DNA of 64,000 bases, taken from Bacteroidales bacterium (lineage in GTDB: Bacteria > Bacteroidota > Bacteroidia > Bacteroidales > VadinHA17). The position numbers and the translations under genes were made by a program. The notes beneath the pieces were generated by a model, which had not been told where the DNA came from, searched no databases, and worked only from the letters and a program-made list of their open reading frames with translations. Shown here piece by piece: positions 55,021-63,340 of the stretch (its first letter is position 1; each line of letters begins with the position of its first letter). The stretch covers positions 1 to 64,000 of the forward strand of contig WXFD01000010.1 of NCBI GenBank assembly GCA_009877105.1, given 5' to 3'.

Positions 55021-56919
55021 TTATATCATTACAAGCAGCAAGATGATCAGTCCGGCAAACACCCACAGGGCATAACCTGAAAGGACCCCGTCATGCGCCA
55101 GGCTGAACTGCCTGCTTAGCCAGAGGACAAACCGACGCGACAGATCGTAGATATCAAACCATTTCTTCCCGGCTTTATCGTACATCCAGGCCGGAAAATC
55201 CATCTCACTGATGGTTTTATAATATTCAGGAGTGGGATAGGCTGCCTGATCCTGGATCCTTTCTCCCCCTATAAAACTGTCTTCGCGCCTGAATCTTTTC
55301 AGCCCTGAGACGAGATAGATCACGATCCCGAGAAGAATTGAGATCAGTACCAGGATTGAAACAAATGTTGAATCCCAGAATCCCGTGAAAACAAAATCGC
55401 CGGAAACCGGAGTAAAGAGTTTCGGAACGATCAGGTTGGTGGCAAGTACGCCGAAAGTTATGCACAAAAGTGCGAGTACTGCCATAGGGATCCACATCAG
55501 TGCCGGAACTTCACGTATCCCGCTGAATTCTTGTTTTCTGCGGCTCAGGAATATGCCTCCTGTAAGTTTGATGAAGCTTGCTAGGGTAAGTGCGGAACCG
55601 AGAACCGCGAGCCCCAGCCATACTATCCATAGTTGGTTTACAAAGCCTGGACCGTTCCCGAAATCGATGATACCCTGGTAGATCATCCATTTGGAGGCAA
55701 ATCCGTTGAATGGAGGCACTCCGGAAATGGACATGGAAAATACAAGTGTTGCAGCAAAGGTAACGGGCATTGCACCAGAAAGGCCCCCGAGGTCATCAAT
55801 GTCTTCTTTTCCGGTCTGCTTTTCAATTGAACCGGCTGCGAGGAAAAGGCCGCTTTTGTAGATCGCATGGTTGATCATATGGAACAAACCGGCAGCTATG
55901 CCGATCGGTGAGCCCAGCCCGAAACCGAGGATCATGTAGCCGACTTGGGAAACGGCATGATATCCCAGCAGTTTCTTGTAATTGTGCTGTATCAGTGCCA
56001 TCATCACGGCTCCTGTTATTGTAATCACACCTGTCAGCAGAAGCAGGAACGTGAGCCACTGGCTGAGAATGAACATATCCCGGGTAAGCCTGGCAAGAAG
56101 ATAGATGCCGAGAAGTTTGTCCAGGGATGCAGGCAGCAGGGATGATGAGGATGCGGGAGCATCTTTGGTATAATCCGGGACCCAGGTATGGAAAGGGAAT
56201 GCCCCTGCCTTGGTGAAACTTCCTGCCAGCAGGGTCAGAAAAGCCAGGGCTCCGGGCGTATTGTCGGTTGGAACCGATATGCTGTTCATGCTAAGGGAGC
56301 CTGTCAGCCACCATAACAGGGCAATACCTATGATCATAATGGAATCGGAAGCTCCGATCAGAATAAGTGTTTTCTTTGCAGCCGCGGAACTTTCTTCATT
56401 GCGGCCTGGTATCAGCATGTACAGGGTTATGCCAAGTATACCCCAGAAGGTAAGGAAAAGCAGAAGGTTGTCGGAAAGCAATGCTCCGAACGAACAGCCG
56501 ACAGTGATAAGGAACCAGGAATTAAAGTTCCTGACTTTATTGATTTTGTTATATACAAGTGAATACAGGCTGATTATAAAGGCAAAAAAACCTGCTGCGG
56601 CCACTATTAGCCTGCTGAGATTGTCGATACCGAAAATGATATACCTTGATGCATCCGATGCCACGGCACCTGCGGATATCCTGATACATCCGCTTATTGC
56701 ATTTCCGTCCCCTGCTGACATCAGGCCGGAAGAGAAAAACAGCCTTAGAGCAAGGCAAAACACCGCCAGGTTGACCAGTAAGGCGGCAATGCCCTTGGCA
56801 TTAAGATATTTTTCCGGAACCAGGAACAGCAGCAGCCCTGCAGCGACAGGAATGCCGATCAGTAACTGCAGCATGCAGCAGACGGAAAACCCCGATACTA
56901 TGCCTGTAAACTCATTCAT
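55021..56919 (-). CDS. Second, NuoL-like antiporter subunit
   Basis: 632 residues with about 16 helices, of the NuoL/MrpA/HyfB superfamily. The TM7 Lys is kept ([14 protein letters not shown]), and [20 protein letters not shown] replaces the usual APxPVSALLHAA. In TM5 the usual Glu (WE..) reads [13 protein letters not shown], so the ion-path glutamate is missing. This is a second antiporter-like subunit beside the MnhD-like one, an arrangement known from Mbx/Mbs. It overlaps the large-subunit gene by 8 bp. Confidence 0.88.
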   Translation of the reverse strand: MNEFTGIVSGFSVCCMLQLLIGIPVAAGLLLFLVPEKYLNAKGIAALLVNLAVFCLALRLFFSSGLMSAGDGNAISGCIRISAGAVASDASRYIIFGIDNLSRLIVAAAGFFAFIISLYSLVYNKINKVRNFNSWFLITVGCSFGALLSDNLLLFLTFWGILGITLYMLIPGRNEESSAAAKKTLILIGASDSIMIIGIALLWWLTGSLSMNSISVPTDNTPGALAFLTLLAGSFTKAGAFPFHTWVPDYTKDAPASSSSLLPASLDKLLGIYLLARLTRDMFILSQWLTFLLLLTGVITITGAVMMALIQHNYKKLLGYHAVSQVGYMILGFGLGSPIGIAAGLFHMINHAIYKSGLFLAAGSIEKQTGKEDIDDLGGLSGAMPVTFAATLVFSMSISGVPPFNGFASKWMIYQGIIDFGNGPGFVNQLWIVWLGLAVLGSALTLASFIKLTGGIFLSRRKQEFSGIREVPALMWIPMAVLALLCITFGVLATNLIVPKLFTPVSGDFVFTGFWDSTFVSILVLISILLGIVIYLVSGLKRFRREDSFIGGERIQDQAAYPTPEYYKTISEMDFPAWMYDKAGKKWFDIYDLSRRFVLWLSRQFSLAHDGVLSGYALWVFAGLIILLLVMI

Positions 56920-58120
56920 GTTTCTTTCCCTGGATTTTCATTATTTCTGCAGTTTTTGCCACTGATATGTCCATCAGGGATTTAGCATTCATGATCTTTT
57001 CTCCCGTTGAGAAATCATAGGCCACTGCCAGACGCTCGGTGCAGCAGTAGCACGGGTCGACTGCCGCCAGGGTTATAGTTGCATCGGATATTGTTTGTCC
57101 GATGCAGGACTTTTTGAACGTTGCAATATTCACGTAGCTCGGAGCTCTTATTTTGTGTCTCGCCGGGGAGTTCGAACCATCCGATACCACAAAGTGAAAA
57201 ACTTCTCCCCTGGGGGCTTCTGCCCTTCCCTGTCCTATACCCTCGGGGATCTCATTTACCTTAACCATGATGTCGCCTTCCTTTTCCTTCAGCAAGCCTT
57301 TGAGACATTGCCTTATTATTGACACGGATTCATTCATTTCGAGTAAACGGACCTTCGTTTTGGCAAAAACGTCTCCTTCTTCAGCCGTTACAACTTGCCA
57401 GTCAACAAGCGGATATGCGGCATAGGGATCATCCTTCCTCACATCTGTTGCCACTCCCGAGGCCCTTGCGGTGGGCCCCACGGCACAGTAGTCGATAATA
57501 TCCTGCCTTGTGAGCACACCTACGCCTTTTGTTCGTGCATGGATCACCGGATCATCCATTACTGCACCTGTAAGCAGGTCATTCTTCCTCCTGAACTCAT
57601 CCAGGACCTTCTCAATGGCCGATATCTTTGACTCTTCAATATCCCTTCTCACACCTCCGACCCTGAACATGGCATAGCTGTTCCTGTTGCCGGTGATCAT
57701 TTCAAACAGGTCGAGAATGGGCTCCCGGTATTTCCATGCCCACATGAATACTGTATTGTAGCCGAGGAAATGCCCTGCAAGACCCAGCCACAACAGGTGA
57801 CTGTGAATACGTTCAAGCTCACCGATTATCGACCTGATATATTTTGCCCGGTTGGTTGGTTCGATACCGGCAATCTCTTCAACTGCATTGGCAAACGCGA
57901 AAGGATGTGAAGTTGAGCAGATCCCGCATATACGCTCAACCAGGAAAAATACCTGCTCGTATGTCTTTGATTCACTAAGTTTTTCAATTCCCCTGTGGTT
58001 ATACCCGGTTTCCCATTTGACATCCCTGACAATCTCCCCGTCGCAATACAGCTTGAACAGTTCAGGTTCCTCCTGGAGCGGATGATATGGACCAATCGGT
58101 ATGAGTACTTTTCTGCCCAT
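56912..58120 (-). CDS. Group 4 [NiFe]-hydrogenase large subunit (MbhL/EchE-like)
   Basis: 402 residues, the catalytic subunit and NuoD homologue. Both nickel-binding pairs are present: ERICGICSTSHP (Cys65, Cys68) and DPCYCCTER (Cys357, Cys360). It is therefore a real hydrogenase rather than complex I or Mbx, which lack them. A 39-residue tail follows the Arg after the second pair and is probably removed by the operon's protease. The ATG at 58120 follows the NuoC-like stop by 2 bp; an upstream ATG overlaps it and lacks family similarity. Confidence 0.95.
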   Translation of the reverse strand: MGRKVLIPIGPYHPLQEEPELFKLYCDGEIVRDVKWETGYNHRGIEKLSESKTYEQVFFLVERICGICSTSHPFAFANAVEEIAGIEPTNRAKYIRSIIGELERIHSHLLWLGLAGHFLGYNTVFMWAWKYREPILDLFEMITGNRNSYAMFRVGGVRRDIEESKISAIEKVLDEFRRKNDLLTGAVMDDPVIHARTKGVGVLTRQDIIDYCAVGPTARASGVATDVRKDDPYAAYPLVDWQVVTAEEGDVFAKTKVRLLEMNESVSIIRQCLKGLLKEKEGDIMVKVNEIPEGIGQGRAEAPRGEVFHFVVSDGSNSPARHKIRAPSYVNIATFKKSCIGQTISDATITLAAVDPCYCCTERLAVAYDFSTGEKIMNAKSLMDISVAKTAEIMKIQGKKHE

Positions 58121-58122
58121 GT

Positions 58123-58575
58123 TTATGACTCGGTTGCTGATTTGAATTTTTTGCGATACGGAAACACATCTTCGGCCCAATTGCCTTCAGAGATCAGTTT
58201 TTCCTGGTTGGGATGATTCAGGAAATCGATCCCGAACAGCTCATGTATCTCCCTTTCAATCCAGTTTGATGCACTGAACATGTTTGAAAGTGATTCTATG
58301 CGTGGTTCCACGGCGTCAAGCACGACATGAAGGTTAAGGATCAATCCTTCCTGATCCCTGCTGAAATGGTAATGTATCTCAAATCCATTCCTGGTATGAA
58401 GTGCAGAAGCAATAATGAACCTGAATCCTGCTACTTTGTGCAGATATTCTGCCGATCTGAGGATGGCACCGGGTTTTATCGATACAATTATGCGTTTCGG
58501 AGTTCTGATGTCGGCTTTTAAAAAATCAGAACCCAATTCTGTTTCAAGCATTTGTACTGCAGGATGGTTTTCCAT
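58123..58575 (-). CDS. NuoC/MbhK-like subunit
   Basis: 150 residues ending in the NuoC 30-kDa signature (NWIEREIHELFGIDFLNHPN). It joins the small and large subunits in group 4 hydrogenases and has no cofactor. It precedes the large-subunit gene by 2 bp. Confidence 0.92.
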   Translation of the reverse strand: MENHPAVQMLETELGSDFLKADIRTPKRIIVSIKPGAILRSAEYLHKVAGFRFIIASALHTRNGFEIHYHFSRDQEGLILNLHVVLDAVEPRIESLSNMFSASNWIEREIHELFGIDFLNHPNQEKLISEGNWAEDVFPYRKKFKSATES

Positions 58576-58648
58576 TTCAACTTCCGGATAATTTTGTCTT
58601 TTACTTATTGACCCTTTTCTTTTGTCTGCTTAAACTCTTTTATCGTCA

Positions 58649-59062
58649 TTAATTTTTATTAACAAGTTTAACAATACCTGCAATAATGGCCTCCGGCTTT
58701 GGCGGGCATCCCGGAACATATGCGTCAACCGGGATGATTTTGTCGACTGGTCCGGCAAAGGTTATCCCTTCGGCAAATATCCCGCCAGTGCATCCGCATG
58801 CACCGATTGCCACCACCAGTATTGGTTTTGGTGCCTGATTGTACAGTTCCAGCAGCCTTTCCCTGTCACGCTTGTTTATTGAGCCGTTTACCAGGAGGAC
58901 ATCCGCATGCCTGATGCTGCCGACCAGGAGGATACCAAACCTTTCGAGGTCGTGCCTGGGGGCAAGGCAGTCGAGGATCTCTATATCGCAATTATTGCAT
59001 GAGGCTCCTCCGAAATGAAAGACCCAGAGTGACTTTTTGAAACAATGGCTTTTAAATCCCAC
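58649..59062 (-). CDS. Hydrogenase small subunit (NuoB/MbhJ-like)
   Basis: 137 residues with SCNNCDIEIL (Cys22, Cys25), GACGCTGGIF (Cys89) and PGCPPKPEAI (Cys119). These ligate the 4Fe-4S cluster (N2-like) next to the [NiFe] site. It is short, as in group 4 enzymes, without the extra clusters of uptake hydrogenases. It lies 18 bp after the NuoH-like gene and 73 bp before the NuoC-like gene. Confidence 0.93.
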   Translation of the reverse strand: MGFKSHCFKKSLWVFHFGGASCNNCDIEILDCLAPRHDLERFGILLVGSIRHADVLLVNGSINKRDRERLLELYNQAPKPILVVAIGACGCTGGIFAEGITFAGPVDKIIPVDAYVPGCPPKPEAIIAGIVKLVNKN

Positions 59063-59080
59063 GATTCCTGTTTTTTATCC

Positions 59081-60013
59081 TTAATATCCAAGTGCAATCA
59101 GTACTATGGCAATTACCACAAGCAGATTCATCCACACAAGGAAGAAATTCACTGCCTGTTTTATCCTTAGTCTTGGATTGGTGTTTCTGATCAGGGTCAG
59201 AAGCAATACTATTCCAATGACTTTTACCAGGCTCCATAAAACATGGATCCCGTCCAACCTGAAGCCGCCAAGCAAAAGAGCCGCGACAAGTGACGGAAGA
59301 ACCAGGAGCATTATGTATTTCGCAAGCCTGATCAGGGCATATGCTGCACCGGAATATTCGATGAATACCCCGTGATTGATCTCTGTTTCTGCCTCGGCCA
59401 TATCAAATGGCACAAGTGCCAGCTTGGCCTGTATGCAGAATATTGCAACGATGAAAAGCAGCACACCCGACACACTGGCTGCAAAAGGAGATGAGGCCTG
59501 CTGTGCTGCGATAATGCTGTATAGGTCAAACTGCCGGCCGCATTTCATTATGACGGCGGCCAGTACAAGCATAAATGTGAGTTCATAGCTCAGGATCAGT
59601 TTCATTTCCCTCGAACTGCCGACAGAAGCAAGAGGATTGCCTGATGCCAGGGAACCCAGGATATAAGAAAATGACGGAATTGTAAGTAGATAAAATATGA
59701 CAAGCAGATCCCCCCTGAATCCGGTTGTGATATTGAACAGCGGCAACAGGATGAATACACCGGCCATGGTTGCACCGAATACTGCAAAAACAGGGGCAAG
59801 CAAAAAGATCACCGGTGATCCGTATTTCGGCAGTATTGTTTCCTTGACAAGCAGCAATTTGAAAAAATCATAGAAAGGCTGGAGGACGGGAGGACCCTTG
59901 CGGAACTGGACCATGGCGGTCACCTTCCTGTCGAACCACGACAGAAATGCTCCTGCCACCCCCAGGAAAAGAAGGCCGGGAAAAACAAGGAAATAAAAAA
60001 AATTCACAGCCAT
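59081..60013 (-). CDS. NuoH/MbhM-like membrane subunit
   Basis: 310 residues with eight helices. VTAMVQFRKGPPVLQPFYDF near residue 32 and the acidic LVPFDMAEAETEINHGVFIEYSG loop region (conserved Asp and Glu) are typical of NuoH. It anchors the hydrogenase to the membrane and forms the start of the ion path. Its ATG is only about 10 bp from the 7-bp tandem repeat that fills the gap to the preceding ferredoxin gene. Confidence 0.95.
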   Translation of the reverse strand: MAVNFFYFLVFPGLLFLGVAGAFLSWFDRKVTAMVQFRKGPPVLQPFYDFFKLLLVKETILPKYGSPVIFLLAPVFAVFGATMAGVFILLPLFNITTGFRGDLLVIFYLLTIPSFSYILGSLASGNPLASVGSSREMKLILSYELTFMLVLAAVIMKCGRQFDLYSIIAAQQASSPFAASVSGVLLFIVAIFCIQAKLALVPFDMAEAETEINHGVFIEYSGAAYALIRLAKYIMLLVLPSLVAALLLGGFRLDGIHVLWSLVKVIGIVLLLTLIRNTNPRLRIKQAVNFFLVWMNLLVVIAIVLIALGY

Positions 60014-60023
60014 TGATATAGTT

Positions 60024-60132
60024 GTTTCGGGTTTCGGGTTACGGGTTTCGGGTTACGGGTTTCGGGTTACGGGTTTCGGGTTACGGGTTTCGGGTTTCGG
60101 ATTGCGTGTTTCGGGTTACGGGTTTGGGGTTT
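60024..60132. repeat. Tandem 7-bp repeat (cgggttt / cgggtta), about 15 units
   Basis: Alternating cgggttt and cgggtta units fill nearly the whole gap between the operon's ferredoxin and NuoH-like genes. Most of the units are perfect, with decay at the right end (attgcgtg, gggttt). The plus strand has a GGG every 7 bases, so it could fold into G-quadruplexes; this is the template strand of the operon. The message would be rich in CCC. Confidence 0.95.
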
Positions 60133-60146
60133 AATCTCATATATTG

Positions 60147-60647
60147 TTATTGTGTTTGGTCAGCCGGGTACAAGTAGTCCCTGATAAGGGTTTTATCATT
60201 CAGCTTATGAATGTGTTTTTCGGGCATCTCGTCATGGTCAACAAGACTGGCCACCCCGGGAGGGCACGATTCAACAAAAAGCTTCAATTCCTCGTTGTTG
60301 TTCAGATCATGGAACAGATCCTTGTTCCTGTGATGCCGGAAAAAATCAGTCATCATCGTTCCGAAGGGACATATTGTCACACACGATTTGCAGGATACAC
60401 AAAGATTCGTATGACGGTTTATTATTCCTTCGCTGTCCTTTTCGAGAGCGTCTGCCGGGCATACGCTGATACACGGCGCATCCTCGCATTTTCTGCAAAC
60501 AAACCTGAATACGGCAAGTTCCCTCACGGTTTTGAGCCCGTGCTGGTTGAACGGCTTATGAAACCAGCCTTCAGGAATTTCATGATCGGGATTTTGGATC
60601 ATGTATTCCCGCAGCCTTATCATGTCAATCAGCAGTTTATTTGCCAT
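60147..60647 (-). CDS. Two-cluster ferredoxin of the HydB/HydG-like module
   Basis: 166 residues. Two 4Fe-4S motifs are CRKCEDAPCISVCPADAL and CVSCKSCVTICP, as in HycB/CooF-type electron-transfer proteins. The start at 60647 shares a base with the preceding stop (TAATG), which argues for coupled translation; a longer frame runs into that gene. It may link the flavin module to the membrane hydrogenase. Confidence 0.88.
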   Translation of the reverse strand: MANKLLIDMIRLREYMIQNPDHEIPEGWFHKPFNQHGLKTVRELAVFRFVCRKCEDAPCISVCPADALEKDSEGIINRHTNLCVSCKSCVTICPFGTMMTDFFRHHRNKDLFHDLNNNEELKLFVESCPPGVASLVDHDEMPEKHIHKLNDKTLIRDYLYPADQTQ

Positions 60648-61471
60648 TATTCCCATATCTGTGGTTGATCCTTTATTTCTTCCCAGGTGAAGACAGGCCC
60701 GTCCTTGCAGACAAAATACCTGCCCATCATGCAGTGACCGCATTTGCCAAGACCACATGACATGTTCTTCTCCATCGACAGATAAATTTCATCGTCCCGG
60801 TAGCCCATTTCAAGAAATTTTATCGTACCGAATTTCATCATTACCGGAGGTCCGCATACAACCGCAACCGAGTTCTTCCTGTTGTACTTAATGGAATTGA
60901 GCAGACTGGTTACGACACCAACCGGTCCGTCCCAGTCTTCATCCGATTTATCGACGGTTCTGTAAGCTTCGAATTTATCAATGCTGTTGAGCCTGTCAAA
61001 CAGGGGTTTATATACACAGTCAGCAGGCGTTTTTGATCCGTAGCATAATATTACTTTTTCCAGTTTGTCTTTAACATCCTCAAGGGCGTACAGGAGCGAT
61101 CGGATAGGAGCCAGCCCGCAGCCCCCGCCCAGTATCATAACCACCTTGCCATAAAACTTTTCCAGCGGATACCCCCTGCCATATGGGCCACGTATACCCA
61201 TGAACACACCCGGCTCCAGCCTGTGCATGTATTCCGTCACATATCCGGTTTTCATCACGGTTACTTCAAGCTTGTCGGTAACAAGCGGGGAGGACGAAGG
61301 TGTGAAGGGAGCTTCTCCTATGCCATCGACGGATAATTCTATGAACTGACCGGTCTCGAATTTAAAGGGAGTTTCCGGGACAAGCACAAAGGTCTTGATC
61401 AGAGGCGTTTCATCGATCACCCTGGTGAGCTTCGCCTTTATCGGCTTGTATATGTTCCTGTCATCCGTCAT
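60647..61471 (-). CDS. Sulfhydrogenase gamma-like FAD/NAD(P)-binding reductase (HydG/AsrB type)
   Basis: 274 residues of the ferredoxin-NADP reductase fold. FETGQFIELSVDGIGEAPF binds flavin, and VMILGGGCGLAPIRSLLYA and VVCGPPVMMKFGTIKFLEMG bind the nucleotide. CGLGKCGHCMMGRYFVC near the C-terminus binds a 2Fe-2S cluster, as in HydG of Pyrococcus sulfhydrogenase and PyrK. It should exchange electrons between NAD(P)H and the FeS proteins of the operon. The start lies 6 bp after the upstream gene. Confidence 0.9.
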   Translation of the reverse strand: MTDDRNIYKPIKAKLTRVIDETPLIKTFVLVPETPFKFETGQFIELSVDGIGEAPFTPSSSPLVTDKLEVTVMKTGYVTEYMHRLEPGVFMGIRGPYGRGYPLEKFYGKVVMILGGGCGLAPIRSLLYALEDVKDKLEKVILCYGSKTPADCVYKPLFDRLNSIDKFEAYRTVDKSDEDWDGPVGVVTSLLNSIKYNRKNSVAVVCGPPVMMKFGTIKFLEMGYRDDEIYLSMEKNMSCGLGKCGHCMMGRYFVCKDGPVFTWEEIKDQPQIWE

Positions 61472-61477
61472 TATATA

Positions 61478-62470
61478 TTATTTTGATAATTCCAGAAACA
61501 GTTCGTTCTTGTCAATTTTTCCTATGCATGCCTCCGTGCACCTTCCGCAGCCGGTACAGGCAGAGGCACGGAATTTCTGGGGTTTCCATACATACTTGCA
61601 CATATACCGGTTCCTGAACCTGTCGGACAGCCTGAACAGAGGATCCTCACCTCCGGCAACTCTTTCAAATCCCGGATACTGGCATGCATCCTGCTGCTTT
61701 ATCTTTTCAAACCCGGGTTTATCGATGAGCAGGAAACATGAACAGGTCGGACAAATAACCGTACAGGCTCCGCATGACACACACCTTGAGGAATATTTTT
61801 TCCAGATCCCGGGCTTTGCCCCTGCAACCAGCTCTCCCGTCTTTGAATAATCCGGAAGATCAACCCATTTGTCCCTGAGCATGGATTCGATCTTTCTGTG
61901 ATTGTTTTCTGCTTCCGAAACCAGGCTATCATCTGCCGGTGTGAGCCCGGGAAGGAAGCTGTTTTTGAAATCGATGCCTTTTTGTGAGATCACCCTGAGT
62001 AAAACGACATCATCAATGAGCATGACAGAAAGGTCGGCGCCATCTTCCGGATAGGGTCTGATACCATATGCGGTACAATGGCAATGCTCCTGGATTCGCA
62101 GGCAATCGGAAGCAATGATTATGGTATTGTCCCTCCTGCTCCTGTAAAAAATATCGTTGAATTCCCGGTCGAGATATATTTCATCCAGCAATCTCAGACC
62201 TGCAACATCACAACCAGGAGATCCAAGGATTACACGCTTTTTTCCGGAAATCCCTTCAGATGTGACATTTTCCTTCACAGGAAGGAAAAAATTCTTGAGA
62301 GGTGTGGCCGGCTTTGGTATATTGTAGGAAATATTGCTGATGTTTTCTGAGCTTATCTCTTCATAATCAAGGCTATATTCATTTTTGACCGGTGCAAAAA
62401 CAGAAAAGGACAACAGAAGCTGATCAACATGATTATCCCAATCACTCTTTTTTATGCTCAGATACTGCAT
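61478..62470 (-). CDS. Sulfhydrogenase beta-like iron-sulfur protein (HydB/AsrA type)
   Basis: 330 residues. The N-terminal half has GSPGCDVAGLRLLDEIYLD, conserved in HydB/AsrA and in FrhB-like proteins. The C-terminal half carries two 4Fe-4S motifs (CVSCGACTVICPTCSC, CTGCGRCTEACIGKID). In the sulfhydrogenase and in anaerobic sulfite reductase it partners the gamma-like flavoprotein encoded next. It is the first gene of the operon, with a Rex-type palindrome directly before the start. Confidence 0.9.
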   Translation of the reverse strand: MQYLSIKKSDWDNHVDQLLLSFSVFAPVKNEYSLDYEEISSENISNISYNIPKPATPLKNFFLPVKENVTSEGISGKKRVILGSPGCDVAGLRLLDEIYLDREFNDIFYRSRRDNTIIIASDCLRIQEHCHCTAYGIRPYPEDGADLSVMLIDDVVLLRVISQKGIDFKNSFLPGLTPADDSLVSEAENNHRKIESMLRDKWVDLPDYSKTGELVAGAKPGIWKKYSSRCVSCGACTVICPTCSCFLLIDKPGFEKIKQQDACQYPGFERVAGGEDPLFRLSDRFRNRYMCKYVWKPQKFRASACTGCGRCTEACIGKIDKNELFLELSK

Positions 62471-62471
62471 T

Positions 62472-62491
62472 TATGTGAGATGATTCACATA
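62472..62491. promoter_or_regulatory. Putative Rex operator of the hydrogenase operon
   Basis: TATGTGA, six bases, TCACATA: perfect 7-bp arms that contain the TGTGA-N6-TCACA core of Rex boxes. It sits two bases downstream of the -7 box and directly before the first ATG, so binding would block initiation. The rex gene is the divergent neighbour. Confidence 0.65.
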
Positions 62492-62493
62492 TA

Positions 62494-62523
62494 AAAATAT
62501 AATCAATGTAAATACAAGTCAAT
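62494..62523 (-). promoter_or_regulatory. Promoter of the hydrogenase operon
   Basis: Minus strand: ATTG (62523-62520), an 18-bp spacer and TATATTTT (62501-62494), 7 of 8 to the consensus. The message would have a leader of under 20 bases. Confidence 0.5.
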
Positions 62524-62596
62524 AAAAAAAAGCATTTTTTATTGAATAAAAATTTATTAATTTTTAAGATATTTGTAATCAATGGAATAAAATTAT

Positions 62597-62627
62597 TTTA
62601 TCATATGTGAAATTTTTTATATTTTTG
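62597..62627 (+). promoter_or_regulatory. Promoter of rex-hypF
   Basis: TTTA (62597-62600), a 19-bp spacer and a perfect TATTTTTG (62620-62627), 29 bp before the GTG start. A half-site TGTGAA lies in the spacer and might allow weak autoregulation. Confidence 0.5.
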
Positions 62628-62656
62628 ATTTCAGGATAATTTATCAGAATTATAAT

Positions 62657-63340
62657 GTGAAGAAAATCACAAAATATGTAATTAAAAACAGCCTGAAACG
62701 GATCTTTCTTTATCGTGCCTGCCTTGTCAGGCTGAAAATGATGGGGGTGGAGAAGGTATTTTCATATACCCTTGCCAATGAAACGGGAGTAACTTCCGAT
62801 CAGGTGCGGAAGGACTTTTCGGAATTCGGGATCAGGGGAAACAAGCGGGGAGGATATGAGATAGATGAGCTTCTCGGGAAAATGGAAAAGATTTTCCATC
62901 GCAACAAGGATCATAATATCGTGCTGATCGGAATGGGAAACCTCGGGCTGGCGCTTTCTAAGTATCAGAGGTTTGTTCAGCGCAACATGAATATTGTTGC
63001 GACATTTGACATAGATCCTTTCAAGCAGAAGATAAGGTCCGACATTCCTGTCTATTCACCTGACCGCATGAAGGAGATCATCGACAGGTTCAGGGTAAGG
63101 ATTGCGATAATTGCTGTTCCCGAGGTATCCGCCCAGGAGGTATGTGACGACCTTGTCAGGCTTGGAATAAAGGGGATCATCAATTTCGCCCCCCAGCTTC
63201 TGAAAGCCCCTCCCGAAGTGATTGTCAATAATGTTAACCTGTGCGATGAGCTGGAAAGTGTGATTTATTACGTTCATAAGCAAATAAAGGCCGACGGTCA
63301 GAAAAATATCGAATTATTATACAGGGATATGAAATACTGA
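62657..63340 (+). CDS. rex: Redox-sensing repressor Rex
   Basis: 227 residues from a GTG start. It has an N-terminal winged helix (VFSYTLANETGVTSDQVRKD, FSEFGIRGNKRGGYEID) and then the NAD-binding Rossmann domain (VLIGMGNLGLALSKYQRF, NIVATFDIDPFKQ). Rex releases DNA when NADH is high relative to NAD+. Palindromes of its type lie in the divergent hydrogenase promoter and in the hdr promoter. hypF follows directly and overlaps. Confidence 0.95.
   Translation: MKKITKYVIKNSLKRIFLYRACLVRLKMMGVEKVFSYTLANETGVTSDQVRKDFSEFGIRGNKRGGYEIDELLGKMEKIFHRNKDHNIVLIGMGNLGLALSKYQRFVQRNMNIVATFDIDPFKQKIRSDIPVYSPDRMKEIIDRFRVRIAIIAVPEVSAQEVCDDLVRLGIKGIINFAPQLLKAPPEVIVNNVNLCDELESVIYYVHKQIKADGQKNIELLYRDMKY

Noticed and set aside
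60024..60132. CRISPR array or telomere
   Set aside because: The repeat unit is only 7 bp without spacers, and the position is within an operon; it is a simple tandem repeat.
49473..62470. Respiratory complex I or Mbx/Mbs instead of a hydrogenase
   Set aside because: The NuoD-like subunit keeps both CxxC pairs of the [NiFe] site, and a hydrogenase protease and hypF are close by. Complex I and Mbx lack these.
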